The notes below the pieces were generated by a model. It saw nothing but the letters and a program-made list of their open reading frames with translations. It had not been told where the DNA came from and did no database searches. A stretch of 64,000 nucleotides of DNA, from assembly GCA_002310195.1 (NCBI GenBank), contig DBYS01000014.1:72069-136068 (forward strand), in the 5' to 3' direction. This DNA is from Bacteroidales bacterium UBA1180. Lineage in GTDB: Bacteria > Bacteroidota > Bacteroidia > Bacteroidales > Paludibacteraceae. A program made the translations under genes and the position numbers. This document shows positions 43,323-50,175 of this stretch, piece by piece (within the stretch, counting starts at the first letter, position 1; every line of letters begins with the position of its first letter).

Positions 43323-43377
43323 AATGGTTGGGGTTTTAGATGTCGGATAGTATCCGACGAAATTAACATAGATGGGA

Positions 43378-43728
43378 TTATAAATTAAACTCTCCTTTGA
43401 TCTGCATGTTATACAGCTCGGCTTCGCGTCGGGTATAGATGCCGCCGATACCGTTGTAGATGGCCCGGACGAGCGGTTCGTCGGGAAATGAGCGCGCGCC
43501 GTTGAGGTTGTGCGGCTGAGGTTCTGGGAAGTGCATGACCCAGAAGTACGGATTGTCCTTGGGCGCTCCGTGCTCGGTGAGGAAGGTGCTCATAGCAAAT
43601 CGTGCCGCTTGGCTGCGTTGGAGCCACAGTTGGAACGTGGCGGATTTCCTACCCTGCGCCAGCTCCGAACTCTGGAAATGGCTCCAGAACTCGTTGCTGA
43701 ACTGCTTATATAATTCTATAAAATCCAT
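43378..43728 (-). CDS. Unrecognised protein of the accessory cluster, 116 residues
   Basis: Starts MDFIELYKQFSNEFW and contains FPEPQPHNLNGARSFPD, PLVRAIYNGIGGIYTRREAE. I recall similar proteins in accessory DNA of Bacteroidales but no function or domain name. It is acidic-to-neutral, soluble, and lacks a signal peptide. It follows a long inverted repeat and precedes the sigma-like gene, so it may be read from its own start site inside that structure. Confidence 0.68.
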   Translation of the reverse strand: MDFIELYKQFSNEFWSHFQSSELAQGRKSATFQLWLQRSQAARFAMSTFLTEHGAPKDNPYFWVMHFPEPQPHNLNGARSFPDEPLVRAIYNGIGGIYTRREAELYNMQIKGEFNL

Positions 43729-43745
43729 AATTTAAAATTATTAAA

Positions 43746-43806
43746 ACTCCCGAACACCTTACACCGAACCCTATTACTATCTGTTTAGTGTTAGGTGTAC
43801 GGGAGT
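43746..43806. terminator. 19-bp inverted repeat between cluster genes
   Basis: ACTCCCGAACACCTTACAC and GTGTTAGGTGTACGGGAGT pair over 19 positions with two mismatches and a 23-base loop. T-rich sequence follows on both strands. It probably ends transcription after the gene at 43843-44283, and it also forms the leader of the next gene. Confidence 0.65.
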
Positions 43807-43842
43807 AATTATTTTTTCTTTTTTGGTTCTTTTTTCTTTTCG

Positions 43843-44283
43843 TTAATCCAAGCACTTCAGTGTCTGCTTCATCCCATCCGGTTGGATGTTCGGGTGCTCG
43901 ACGGGGTACGCGTCGTAGATGGTTTTCATCTGCTTGGTAAGGACGGCGGATTGGTTCTTCAGTTCATCCTTTTCGCGGGCTTTGTGCCGGTAGGTGGCAG
44001 CCTCGGGGGTGTTGTACTTCTTCGGATCACCGATGATGTCGAAGACCGGCACGGAATCGAGTGTGTAGTGATGGCCGTGGTACATGAACTTGCCAGACGT
44101 GACGCCCATCTCGGCGAGTTGGTGTTCGGCGAGGGATTTGGCGGCGGGTTCGAGTTGCTCTACCCTCGCCTTGCATGACTCGATGAGCTGCTTGAGGATG
44201 GATGTTTCGACGAGTGCGTCTATCGGGGTAATGGTGATGTCGTTGGCAGCGCTGATGGCTGCGCGTAAATTGATTGCTTGCAT
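43843..44283 (-). CDS. Unrecognised protein of the accessory cluster, 146 residues
   Basis: Begins MQAINLRAAISAANDITITPID with its ATG two bases after the HNH stop; an upstream in-frame codon was not used because it lies in the HNH gene. A helical middle (LKQLIESCKARVEQLEPAAKSLAEHQLAEM) and a YHGHHYTLDSVPVFDI segment are visible. The coiled-coil-like pattern and the small size recall phage accessory proteins. No function can be assigned. Confidence 0.7.
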   Translation of the reverse strand: MQAINLRAAISAANDITITPIDALVETSILKQLIESCKARVEQLEPAAKSLAEHQLAEMGVTSGKFMYHGHHYTLDSVPVFDIIGDPKKYNTPEAATYRHKAREKDELKNQSAVLTKQMKTIYDAYPVEHPNIQPDGMKQTLKCLD

Positions 44284-44284
44284 A

Positions 44285-44818
44285 TTATTCTCCGGCATAA
44301 ACGTCACCGGCAACGTTATTACGATTAAACAATGTGAGAAGTTCTTCCGTTGTACGTGTCGCGGGATCTATTCCCTCCTTGCGCAAGCGACGCAGGACAC
44401 ATGCCCTGCAGTGGTTAACAGCAGGTGTGACCCATTGGAGGTTGGAGACGCGGCAGTCGAGGACATTGCCGTTGATGTGATCACACTCATAGCCGTCAGG
44501 GCGCGGTCCGTGCCATGATACGGCAATAAGGTGATGGCACAACTTACCACCAAAATGCCGCATGATAGGGTACGCTGAATGGCTCCGTCTGTCTTTGAGA
44601 CTGGGTTTGTTAGGCGTGTAGTTCGGATGCTGCTGATGCCAGCCTCTTTCGGGGACGAAGAACTGTCCGTTGCGGGTGCAATAGAGAGTGCGCACGACGT
44701 TACCTTGTTCGTCGATGCCTCGTACGCAGGGACGGAGAGTGAGTCCGATATCTGCGACGCGGACGATGTTGTTGTCATCTTTTGGGATAAGATCCCATCG
44801 TAATCTTTGTCTTGCCAT
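44285..44818 (-). CDS. HNH endonuclease
   Basis: A 177-residue nuclease of the HNH_3 type found in phages and homing elements. An N-terminal NUMOD-like region precedes the HNH core: LCHHLIAVSWHG with His95-His96, CDHINGN at 112-118 (metal and catalytic His114), and SNLQWVT at 125-131. These match the H-N-H layout of intron- or phage-encoded free-standing nucleases. Only one base separates it from the next gene, so they are co-transcribed. Its promoter is at 44846-44853. Confidence 0.9.
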   Translation of the reverse strand: MARQRLRWDLIPKDDNNIVRVADIGLTLRPCVRGIDEQGNVVRTLYCTRNGQFFVPERGWHQQHPNYTPNKPSLKDRRSHSAYPIMRHFGGKLCHHLIAVSWHGPRPDGYECDHINGNVLDCRVSNLQWVTPAVNHCRACVLRRLRKEGIDPATRTTEELLTLFNRNNVAGDVYAGE

Positions 44819-44845
44819 AATTGTAGGGTTTTAGAAATTATGGCA

Positions 44846-44853
44846 CAAAGGTA
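44846..44853 (-). promoter_or_regulatory. -7 element of the HNH operon promoter
   Basis: On the minus strand TACCTTTG, 28 bases before the HNH start. A clear TTTG 20 nt further upstream is missing; the upstream terminator occupies that place. Confidence 0.5.
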
Positions 44854-44866
44854 CGACAAAGAAACA

Positions 44867-44890
44867 AGAAAAAACTCTGATTTTCAGAGA
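44867..44890 (-). terminator. Intrinsic terminator after the 94-residue gene
   Basis: On the minus strand CTCTGA-AAA-TCAGAG followed by six T, immediately after the stop at 44892. Confidence 0.75.
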
Positions 44891-44891
44891 A

Positions 44892-45176
44892 TTATTTAAC
44901 AAGATTTTTTATATGTTCAGGCAGGAAGCAATACCATCTTAGTCGCCAATCGTAGTAGGTATCGTCGCTGATGCCGAAATCGTTGAGCAGGTTACCGAGT
45001 GTTCGTTTGACGCGTGCCTCTTTGTACGCTGCACGTCGCGTCTCGATGAGCAAATAGGTTAATCGACGGTAATCGATAGGATCAACAGAGGGAATGATTT
45101 TGGATAATTCGCGCATAGTACGCTTGAACTCATAGTCGATAACCATGAGCTCAGTTTGGGTAAGTTGGTCAGTCAT
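44892..45176 (-). CDS. Unrecognised 94-residue protein at the cluster edge
   Basis: A soluble, charged, mainly helical protein: MTDQLTQTELMVIDYEFKR..., RRAAYKEARVKRTLGNLLNDFGISDDTYYDWRLRWYCFLPEHIKNLVK. I do not recognise a family. The C-terminal segment could be a small helix-turn-helix but no fit is strong. It is flanked by a palindrome just upstream of the start and by a terminator just after the stop, so it is a one-gene unit and perhaps self-regulated (inference). Confidence 0.65.
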   Translation of the reverse strand: MTDQLTQTELMVIDYEFKRTMRELSKIIPSVDPIDYRRLTYLLIETRRAAYKEARVKRTLGNLLNDFGISDDTYYDWRLRWYCFLPEHIKNLVK

Positions 45177-45180
45177 AATA

Positions 45181-45202
45181 AGGGTATATTAGCATATACC
45201 CT
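45181..45202. promoter_or_regulatory. Perfect 9-bp palindrome just upstream of the 94-residue gene
   Basis: AGGGTATAT-TAGC-ATATACCCT lies 5 bases from the start codon. It may be a repressor operator or a leader hairpin that occludes translation. Confidence 0.45.
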
Positions 45203-45236
45203 AAACCCCGCTGCATTCACATGCAACGGGGTTTTT
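45203..45236. terminator. Terminator-like hairpin between tatA and the accessory cluster
   Basis: AACCCCG-C-TGCAT-TCAC-ATGCA-A-CGGGGTT with a run of five T on the plus strand and a shorter one on the minus strand. Upstream of it, in the direction of tatA transcription, TTAGGCTA (45263-45270) pairs with TAGCCTAA (45294-45301) around an inner GCAG/CTGC stem. Together they probably end the long minus-strand operon at its 3' end. Confidence 0.65.
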
Positions 45237-45306
45237 GACTATCGTGATAAACGAATTAAGATTTAGGCTATAGCAGACGAACTGCCTATATCGTAGCCTA
45301 ACAAAA

Positions 45307-45486
45307 TCATGACTCTTTGTTCTCTACTTTTTCTTCATTATTCTCTTTATCCTCTTTGCCTTCCACGCCTTGGCGGAACGAGCGCATGCCTTTGCCGATA
45401 CCCTTCATAAGTTCGGGAATCTTCTTACCGCCGAAGATGAGAAGAATGACGAGTGCTATCAGTATAATTTCCCAAGTACCTAACAT
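45307..45486 (-). CDS. tatA: Twin-arginine translocase subunit TatA/TatE
   Basis: A 59-residue protein: one N-terminal membrane helix (WEIILIALVILLIFGG) followed directly by the family signature KKIPELMKGIGKGMRSFRQG and an acidic, Lys/Glu/Asn-rich tail. This is the standard TatA layout and is close to the minimal length. TatA multimers form the pore for folded Tat substrates. No tatC is in the window. A Gfo/Idh/MocA protein with a Tat-like leader is encoded in the same run of genes. Confidence 0.93.
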   Translation of the reverse strand: MLGTWEIILIALVILLIFGGKKIPELMKGIGKGMRSFRQGVEGKEDKENNEEKVENKES

Positions 45487-45518
45487 AGATTTTGGATTTT
45501 AGATTTCAGATTATGGAT

Positions 45519-46385
45519 TTAATGCTCTGCGACGAACGACAGGATAGCCTGATCAATGATTTCGCGGTCGCGGAACTGCCGCTGGTATCCCCACCCGTGC
45601 TTACCTTCGGGAACAACGATGAGCGTTGCCGGAACATGCTGATTGGTGAGAGCCTTATAGAAAAGCAGCGAGTTGTCCACTTGCACTGTCGGGTCGTCCT
45701 GGCACACGACGATGATACACGGCGGAGTGTCTGGGGTGACATTACGTTCAGCCGACCAGTTGAGCCGTTGTTCCAATGTCGGTTTTTCGCCCAGCAACGA
45801 GCGGCACGAGCCACGGTGTGTAAGATTCTCGTCCATCGTGATGACGGGATAGACGAGAACGCCATAATCCGGACGCGTTTTGGCATCGGCATACTTGGTA
45901 AGCAATGTAGCAGCCAAGTGTCCGCCGGCAGAAAATCCCATGACACCGATATGCTGCTCGCGGATATGCCATACGGCAGCACTGTCGCGGAGCAAGCGCA
46001 TAGCCTGCAAAGCATCGCTGAGCGGGATACGCTCATGACCGTTAGGCATGCGGTACTTGAGTACAGCTATCGCATAGCCACGTGGCACGAAATAGTTAGC
46101 CACATCAATTCCCTCATTGCCGGTGGAGGTAAACTGGTATCCCCCCCCAGGACAGACAAGGATAGCCGGTGCAGCCGCATCGGCAGCGTTCGGCAGATAA
46201 ACATCGATTCGAGGGATGGAGGTCTTGTAGATTTTCGTACCCTCTTTGACGTACTCGTCTTCAGGTTTGTAGCCGTTGCTATCCGGCACTCCGTTTGGAT
46301 ACAGGGGCAACGTATATGTCGGCGTTAGCGCCAGCATGCTCGTACAGACCAACAATGCGCAAAAGATAGAGATATGACGATTCAT
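45519..46385 (-). CDS. Secreted alpha/beta-hydrolase (acetyl-esterase / BD-FAE-like)
   Basis: A 288-residue esterase-lipase fold protein. Signal peptide 1-20 (start at the ATG giving MNRHISIFCALL). The oxyanion-hole segment CPGGGY is at 78-83, the nucleophile Ser152 is in GFSAGG, the likely Asp is in QDDPTV and the His in GKHGWG. The family removes acetyl or aromatic esters from glycans. A run of eight C on the plus strand (46141-46148) encodes the oxyanion loop; a slip there would destroy the enzyme. It lies between the MFS transporter and tatA in a tight gene run. Confidence 0.87.
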   Translation of the reverse strand: MNRHISIFCALLVCTSMLALTPTYTLPLYPNGVPDSNGYKPEDEYVKEGTKIYKTSIPRIDVYLPNAADAAAPAILVCPGGGYQFTSTGNEGIDVANYFVPRGYAIAVLKYRMPNGHERIPLSDALQAMRLLRDSAAVWHIREQHIGVMGFSAGGHLAATLLTKYADAKTRPDYGVLVYPVITMDENLTHRGSCRSLLGEKPTLEQRLNWSAERNVTPDTPPCIIVVCQDDPTVQVDNSLLFYKALTNQHVPATLIVVPEGKHGWGYQRQFRDREIIDQAILSFVAEH

Positions 46386-46395
46386 ATAACCATGT

Positions 46396-47793
46396 TTAAT
46401 TCTGTTGTTTATAATTTGTAGTCGCTTTTCGCCAGACGACACATACCAACATAACAGAGAGTGTGGCAGCAACGATCCAGAAGATAAGTGCAGGCGTGAA
46501 GTTGTAAGTGTACTGCTCCACTCCATCATTGATGGAAACAAGCGTCTTGTTGCCATCGATGAGCAGACCGGATGCTATATCCTGCAATCCGGCAGCAGCA
46601 TAGGATGCAATGCCGACGACTCCGAGTGCAGCACCGGACGCCTCACGCGGCACGATATCCACTGCCATTAGTCCGCCTAAGAAGCAAATGAGGACTCCGA
46701 TGGCTATGCCGAAGAGTACCATTGCTGCTATATTAAGCCAGAGGCTGTTACCGCCAAAGGCAAAGAGGATGAGCGAGAGGACCTCGAGTATGCCTGCCGT
46801 AACCGCAGGTATATATCGGTTACCCTTGAATGCCACGTCGGACAGCCAGCCGGAAAAGACCGTACCGATTATACCGAGCAGAGCATTGACGGATATGATC
46901 TGCGTGGCGGTAGCGAGAGTGAAGCCCTTGGTCTCCTGCAGAAAGAGTACTCCCCACCCGTTGACCGCATAACGTGACACATACATAAATGCCGAAGCGA
47001 ACGCAAGCACCCACACGTAAGGATTGCGGAGAACGGCCCGTTGGGAGAGTCCGATGGACTTGGGCTTATCATCGGCAGGCTGCTCCTCACCGGCCATGAC
47101 CGCAACAGACGGCATACCTTCCGATTCGGGTGAATCATGCAGAAGGAAGAGGATGAGTAAAAATCCTATTACACCGGCGATAGCGGCACCGATAAACCCG
47201 AACTGCCAACCGAAGAGACTGACGAGCCCGCCAACAAGGAGGAAAGAGAAGAACTCCCCGAGGTTATGTGAGAGCGACCAGAACCCGTAGAACGTACCTC
47301 TATTGGAGAGCGGATACCAGCGTGAGAGTGCGACAATCGACGGCGGTGCGCCCATTGATTGCGTCCAGCCGTTAACAGCCCACAATACAGCAAAGACGGT
47401 GTAGAACGCTACTTGGGATATAGCCATCTGCGAGACGGTGATTAGTCCGAGTAGTCCGACTACGATATTCGCCACGGTGGATATGAGCAGACCTGTTGCC
47501 ATGAACCGGCGAATATTGGAGTGATCCGCCAGAAAGCCATTGACGAACTTGCCGATAGCATACGTAAAGAGCAGAGCTGACGATATGACACCAAGCTGTT
47601 TGGCATCCAGCACACCGGCATCCATGATGGGTTTCTTGACCACATTAAGCGATGTGCGGCATACATAATACATGCTATAACCGAGGGTTATGGCAAAGAA
47701 CGAAGCCCACTGCATGCGCTTGAAACGCGTGCTGCGTTGCTCCTCCGATTCGTCACGGAGAGGGGCGGGCGGTAATTTGGAGAAAAAATTCAT
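46396..47793 (-). CDS. MFS transporter of the organophosphate:phosphate antiporter family (GlpT/UhpC-like)
   Basis: A 465-residue inner-membrane protein with 12 predicted helices. The signature GYSMYYVCRTSLNVVKKP in the first helix and the loop after it, and the NGWTQSMGAPPS segment, mark the OPA family, whose members exchange glycerol-3-phosphate or hexose-6-phosphate for phosphate. Its start overlaps the GDPD stop (ATGA), linking it to a secreted glycerophosphodiesterase: GDPD would release glycerol-3-phosphate and this protein would take it up (inference). Confidence 0.88.
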   Translation of the reverse strand: MNFFSKLPPAPLRDESEEQRSTRFKRMQWASFFAITLGYSMYYVCRTSLNVVKKPIMDAGVLDAKQLGVISSALLFTYAIGKFVNGFLADHSNIRRFMATGLLISTVANIVVGLLGLITVSQMAISQVAFYTVFAVLWAVNGWTQSMGAPPSIVALSRWYPLSNRGTFYGFWSLSHNLGEFFSFLLVGGLVSLFGWQFGFIGAAIAGVIGFLLILFLLHDSPESEGMPSVAVMAGEEQPADDKPKSIGLSQRAVLRNPYVWVLAFASAFMYVSRYAVNGWGVLFLQETKGFTLATATQIISVNALLGIIGTVFSGWLSDVAFKGNRYIPAVTAGILEVLSLILFAFGGNSLWLNIAAMVLFGIAIGVLICFLGGLMAVDIVPREASGAALGVVGIASYAAAGLQDIASGLLIDGNKTLVSINDGVEQYTYNFTPALIFWIVAATLSVMLVCVVWRKATTNYKQQN

Positions 47794-48692
47794 CGTCTGT
47801 GCTTCGATTTAAGATAACGGATCAGATACTCCGGGCGGTCAGTCTGGATGATACGGAATCCGAGGGAGTCAATAAGATAGCCGTAATGTGCATCGGGATC
47901 CTTGTATGCCTCATCATCCTCATGTCCACCGCACAGCGTATCCCACAGGCAGTTGACCCACAGGAGCGATTTGCCTTGCGCCATTTGAGACACCTGACGG
48001 ACATAGCGGTCATCATCGCGCCAGCAAAGTTCGAAGGCACAAGGATGACTCTGCATGTGCGCGCGAAACGCCTCGACGGAGGCAGAGTCGTTCATATCCA
48101 CGATAGGCATATAGATAACATCCGCGAGATACTTGCCGTATAGTTGTTGTACCTCATTGGCGGGTTTCTTGCCTTTCATGATGATCTGGCGAGTAGTACC
48201 GGTTTCCTCAAGTACAGGCACGACGAGGTCGAAGTATCGGTCAGCTTTGTCAAGATTGATGAGTACGCGGTCCTTGCAGAGGAGGAGCGCATCACGGAGA
48301 GTGGGTATCTCGTGGCGGGTCTTGATTGATACGCCGTTCTTGAGGCGGAAGGTGCGTATGGAGTCGAGCGTCAGTTCGGCAATTACGCCTTTTCCGGTCG
48401 TTGTCCGGTTGAGTTTGGGATCATGCATGATAATGAGTTGGCTGTCAGCTGTGCACTGGAGGTCGAGTTCTACGACATCCACGCCCATATTGATAGCCGA
48501 CTCGATGGCAGGCAGAGAGTTCTCGGGCCATCCGCGCCAATCTGCGCGATGGGAAACGACAAGCACGCGCTGACTATTCGGGTTAAGCAGGTCGGCACGA
48601 ATCTGCTCTGCTCGAGTTATATCCTGCTTGGGTGTACATGACGAAAAGCCCAGCAGCAGTCCGATGACAAAAAGAACGGTGTAATGGTTCAT
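47790..48692 (-). CDS. Glycerophosphodiester phosphodiesterase lipoprotein
   Basis: A 300-residue GDPD with a lipobox (LGFSSC, Cys19), so it acts outside the inner membrane. TIM-barrel motifs: SHRADWRGWPENSLPA (His-Arg for the first catalytic His), VELDLQ (metal Glu-x-Asp), IMHDPKLNRTT (second His) and a C-terminal WVNCLW. It hydrolyses glycerophosphodiesters to an alcohol and glycerol-3-phosphate. The downstream overlap with the OPA-type transporter supports uptake of the product. Confidence 0.92.
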   Translation of the reverse strand: MNHYTVLFVIGLLLGFSSCTPKQDITRAEQIRADLLNPNSQRVLVVSHRADWRGWPENSLPAIESAINMGVDVVELDLQCTADSQLIIMHDPKLNRTTTGKGVIAELTLDSIRTFRLKNGVSIKTRHEIPTLRDALLLCKDRVLINLDKADRYFDLVVPVLEETGTTRQIIMKGKKPANEVQQLYGKYLADVIYMPIVDMNDSASVEAFRAHMQSHPCAFELCWRDDDRYVRQVSQMAQGKSLLWVNCLWDTLCGGHEDDEAYKDPDAHYGYLIDSLGFRIIQTDRPEYLIRYLKSKHRR

Positions 48693-48704
48693 GTCTGCAA
48701 CAGT

Positions 48705-50135
48705 TTACATATTCACGATTTTTGATTTGAGGCGTGCCTGTTCGGCGCGGAAGCCCATGACGTGGGATTCGACCGATACATCGATGGTGGAGCTGAGATA
48801 CTTCTCGTCGTGATGGGCTACAGCGAGCACAAAATCCTTGACTATGCCCCAATCACCACCGGCGTGTCCTTCATAGCCCGGGAGTTTGCTGATGTCTTCA
48901 TCCCAGACATATTTCTTGCCGGTAAGAAAATCGGTGAGAGTAAAGGTCTGCATATCGCCGACTATGTCGCCTTTTGTTCCCATGATACGCGTTTTGCGTC
49001 CGCCGTAGGAGGTGAGCGCCTCGACCTGCAGGGATGCCGTAGAAGCCGCTGAGCCGTCCGTACCCTCGAACTCGAGATTGCAAACATAATGGTCGCACTG
49101 GTCGTTCTGACAGCGGAAGACGCAGCGTCCGTAATCAGTGGTGCGCAGGTACTCGGCAATCTTTGCATCCTTGGCGGCACGATCCTTGGGTAGTGCGTCA
49201 AACACATACAGGTATCTGTGCTCACGGATATAGATCTTCAGCGCTGAGAACGGGCATTGCTTCTCAGCCGCGCAATCAAAGCATCGGTCAGCAGCACCTT
49301 GGGGTTCGTTCTTGCGTGTGAAGAACGACAACGAGCCGAAAGCGGACACGCGTTTGCATGGTTTGCCGAGCAACCAACGGACTATATCCAGGTCGTGACA
49401 CGCCTTGGCGATGATGATAGGCGTGGTCTGCTTGGACGAGTGCCAGTTACCGCGCACATACGAATGCGCCATGTGGTGGAAGCGAACGGGTTCGAGGTGC
49501 TGTATGCTGACTATATCGCCTACCCTGCCCTCGTCAATCACGCGCTTGAGAGCGCGGAAGTACGGTGCATAACGCAGTACGTGACACACGCCGACCAGCC
49601 GTCCGTACTTACGCGCCTGATGAAGGATGTCGGTACACTCCTTAGCCGTTTGGGCGATAGGTTTCTCCAACAGCACATCGTAGCCGGCAGCCAAGGCTTG
49701 CATACAAGGTTTGTAATGCAGGTTGTCGGGCGTAGCGATGATGACCGCATCGGCGAACTTAGGCAGACGGAACACCTCCGTCCAATCGCTGAACCTGTGC
49801 TCAGGTGGTATGTTGTACTCTTGAGCCATCTGTTCGCGACGAACGGGATTGATGTCGGCTACGCCTACTATCTTCAGCGATGCCGGGTACTGCCCGCTAT
49901 ACGAAGCATAGACCGATCCGCGCGAGCCTGCACCAATGACGATGGCAGTAACTGGTCGCAGCACTTTTGCCTCCTGATCAGGCAGACCAAACGCGAGCCG
50001 CTCGGTATTTTTCGGGAGCGGTTTGTCGGGTGTAGCAGCCTCAGCTGCCTGCACGAGCGAGGCTCCGGGCAGATTGCTGACAGCTAATGTAGCAGCACCG
50101 ATGCCAAGAGTTTGAAGAAATTCCTTACGTGTCAC
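48705..50135 (-). CDS. Gfo/Idh/MocA-family oxidoreductase with Tat-like leader
   Basis: A 476-residue NAD(P)-binding protein. A leader MTRKEFLQTLGIGAATLAVSN with an RK rather than RR pair resembles a Tat signal. The Rossmann motif VIGAGSRGSVYA is followed by the conserved LLEKPIAQT (EKP). A cysteine cluster RCFDCAAEKQCPFSA near 290 is typical of one subgroup and may bind metal. Members act on sugars or sugar derivatives; some are glycosidases (GH109). The start codon appears to be GTG. It is likely exported folded with its cofactor, consistent with tatA in the same gene run. Confidence 0.86.
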   Translation of the reverse strand: MTRKEFLQTLGIGAATLAVSNLPGASLVQAAEAATPDKPLPKNTERLAFGLPDQEAKVLRPVTAIVIGAGSRGSVYASYSGQYPASLKIVGVADINPVRREQMAQEYNIPPEHRFSDWTEVFRLPKFADAVIIATPDNLHYKPCMQALAAGYDVLLEKPIAQTAKECTDILHQARKYGRLVGVCHVLRYAPYFRALKRVIDEGRVGDIVSIQHLEPVRFHHMAHSYVRGNWHSSKQTTPIIIAKACHDLDIVRWLLGKPCKRVSAFGSLSFFTRKNEPQGAADRCFDCAAEKQCPFSALKIYIREHRYLYVFDALPKDRAAKDAKIAEYLRTTDYGRCVFRCQNDQCDHYVCNLEFEGTDGSAASTASLQVEALTSYGGRKTRIMGTKGDIVGDMQTFTLTDFLTGKKYVWDEDISKLPGYEGHAGGDWGIVKDFVLAVAHHDEKYLSSTIDVSVESHVMGFRAEQARLKSKIVNM

Positions 50136-50136
50136 G

Positions 50137-50172
50137 ATATATTTACGATTTGGTTATTTACGATTTACGATT
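50137..50172. repeat. TTTACGATT simple repeat between Gfo/Idh and GH65 genes
   Basis: Three imperfect copies of TTTACGATT fill the 40-base gap. A comparable run (GATTTTGGATTTTAGATTTCAGA) fills the esterase/tatA gap at 45487-45515. Such spacers recur between genes here and have no visible function. Confidence 0.4.
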
Positions 50173-50175
50173 GGG

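Noticed and set aside
41578..45176. Complete prophage or integrative conjugative element
   Set aside because: No integrase, terminase, capsid, portal, relaxase or mobilisation genes; only a nuclease, a sigma factor and small proteins.
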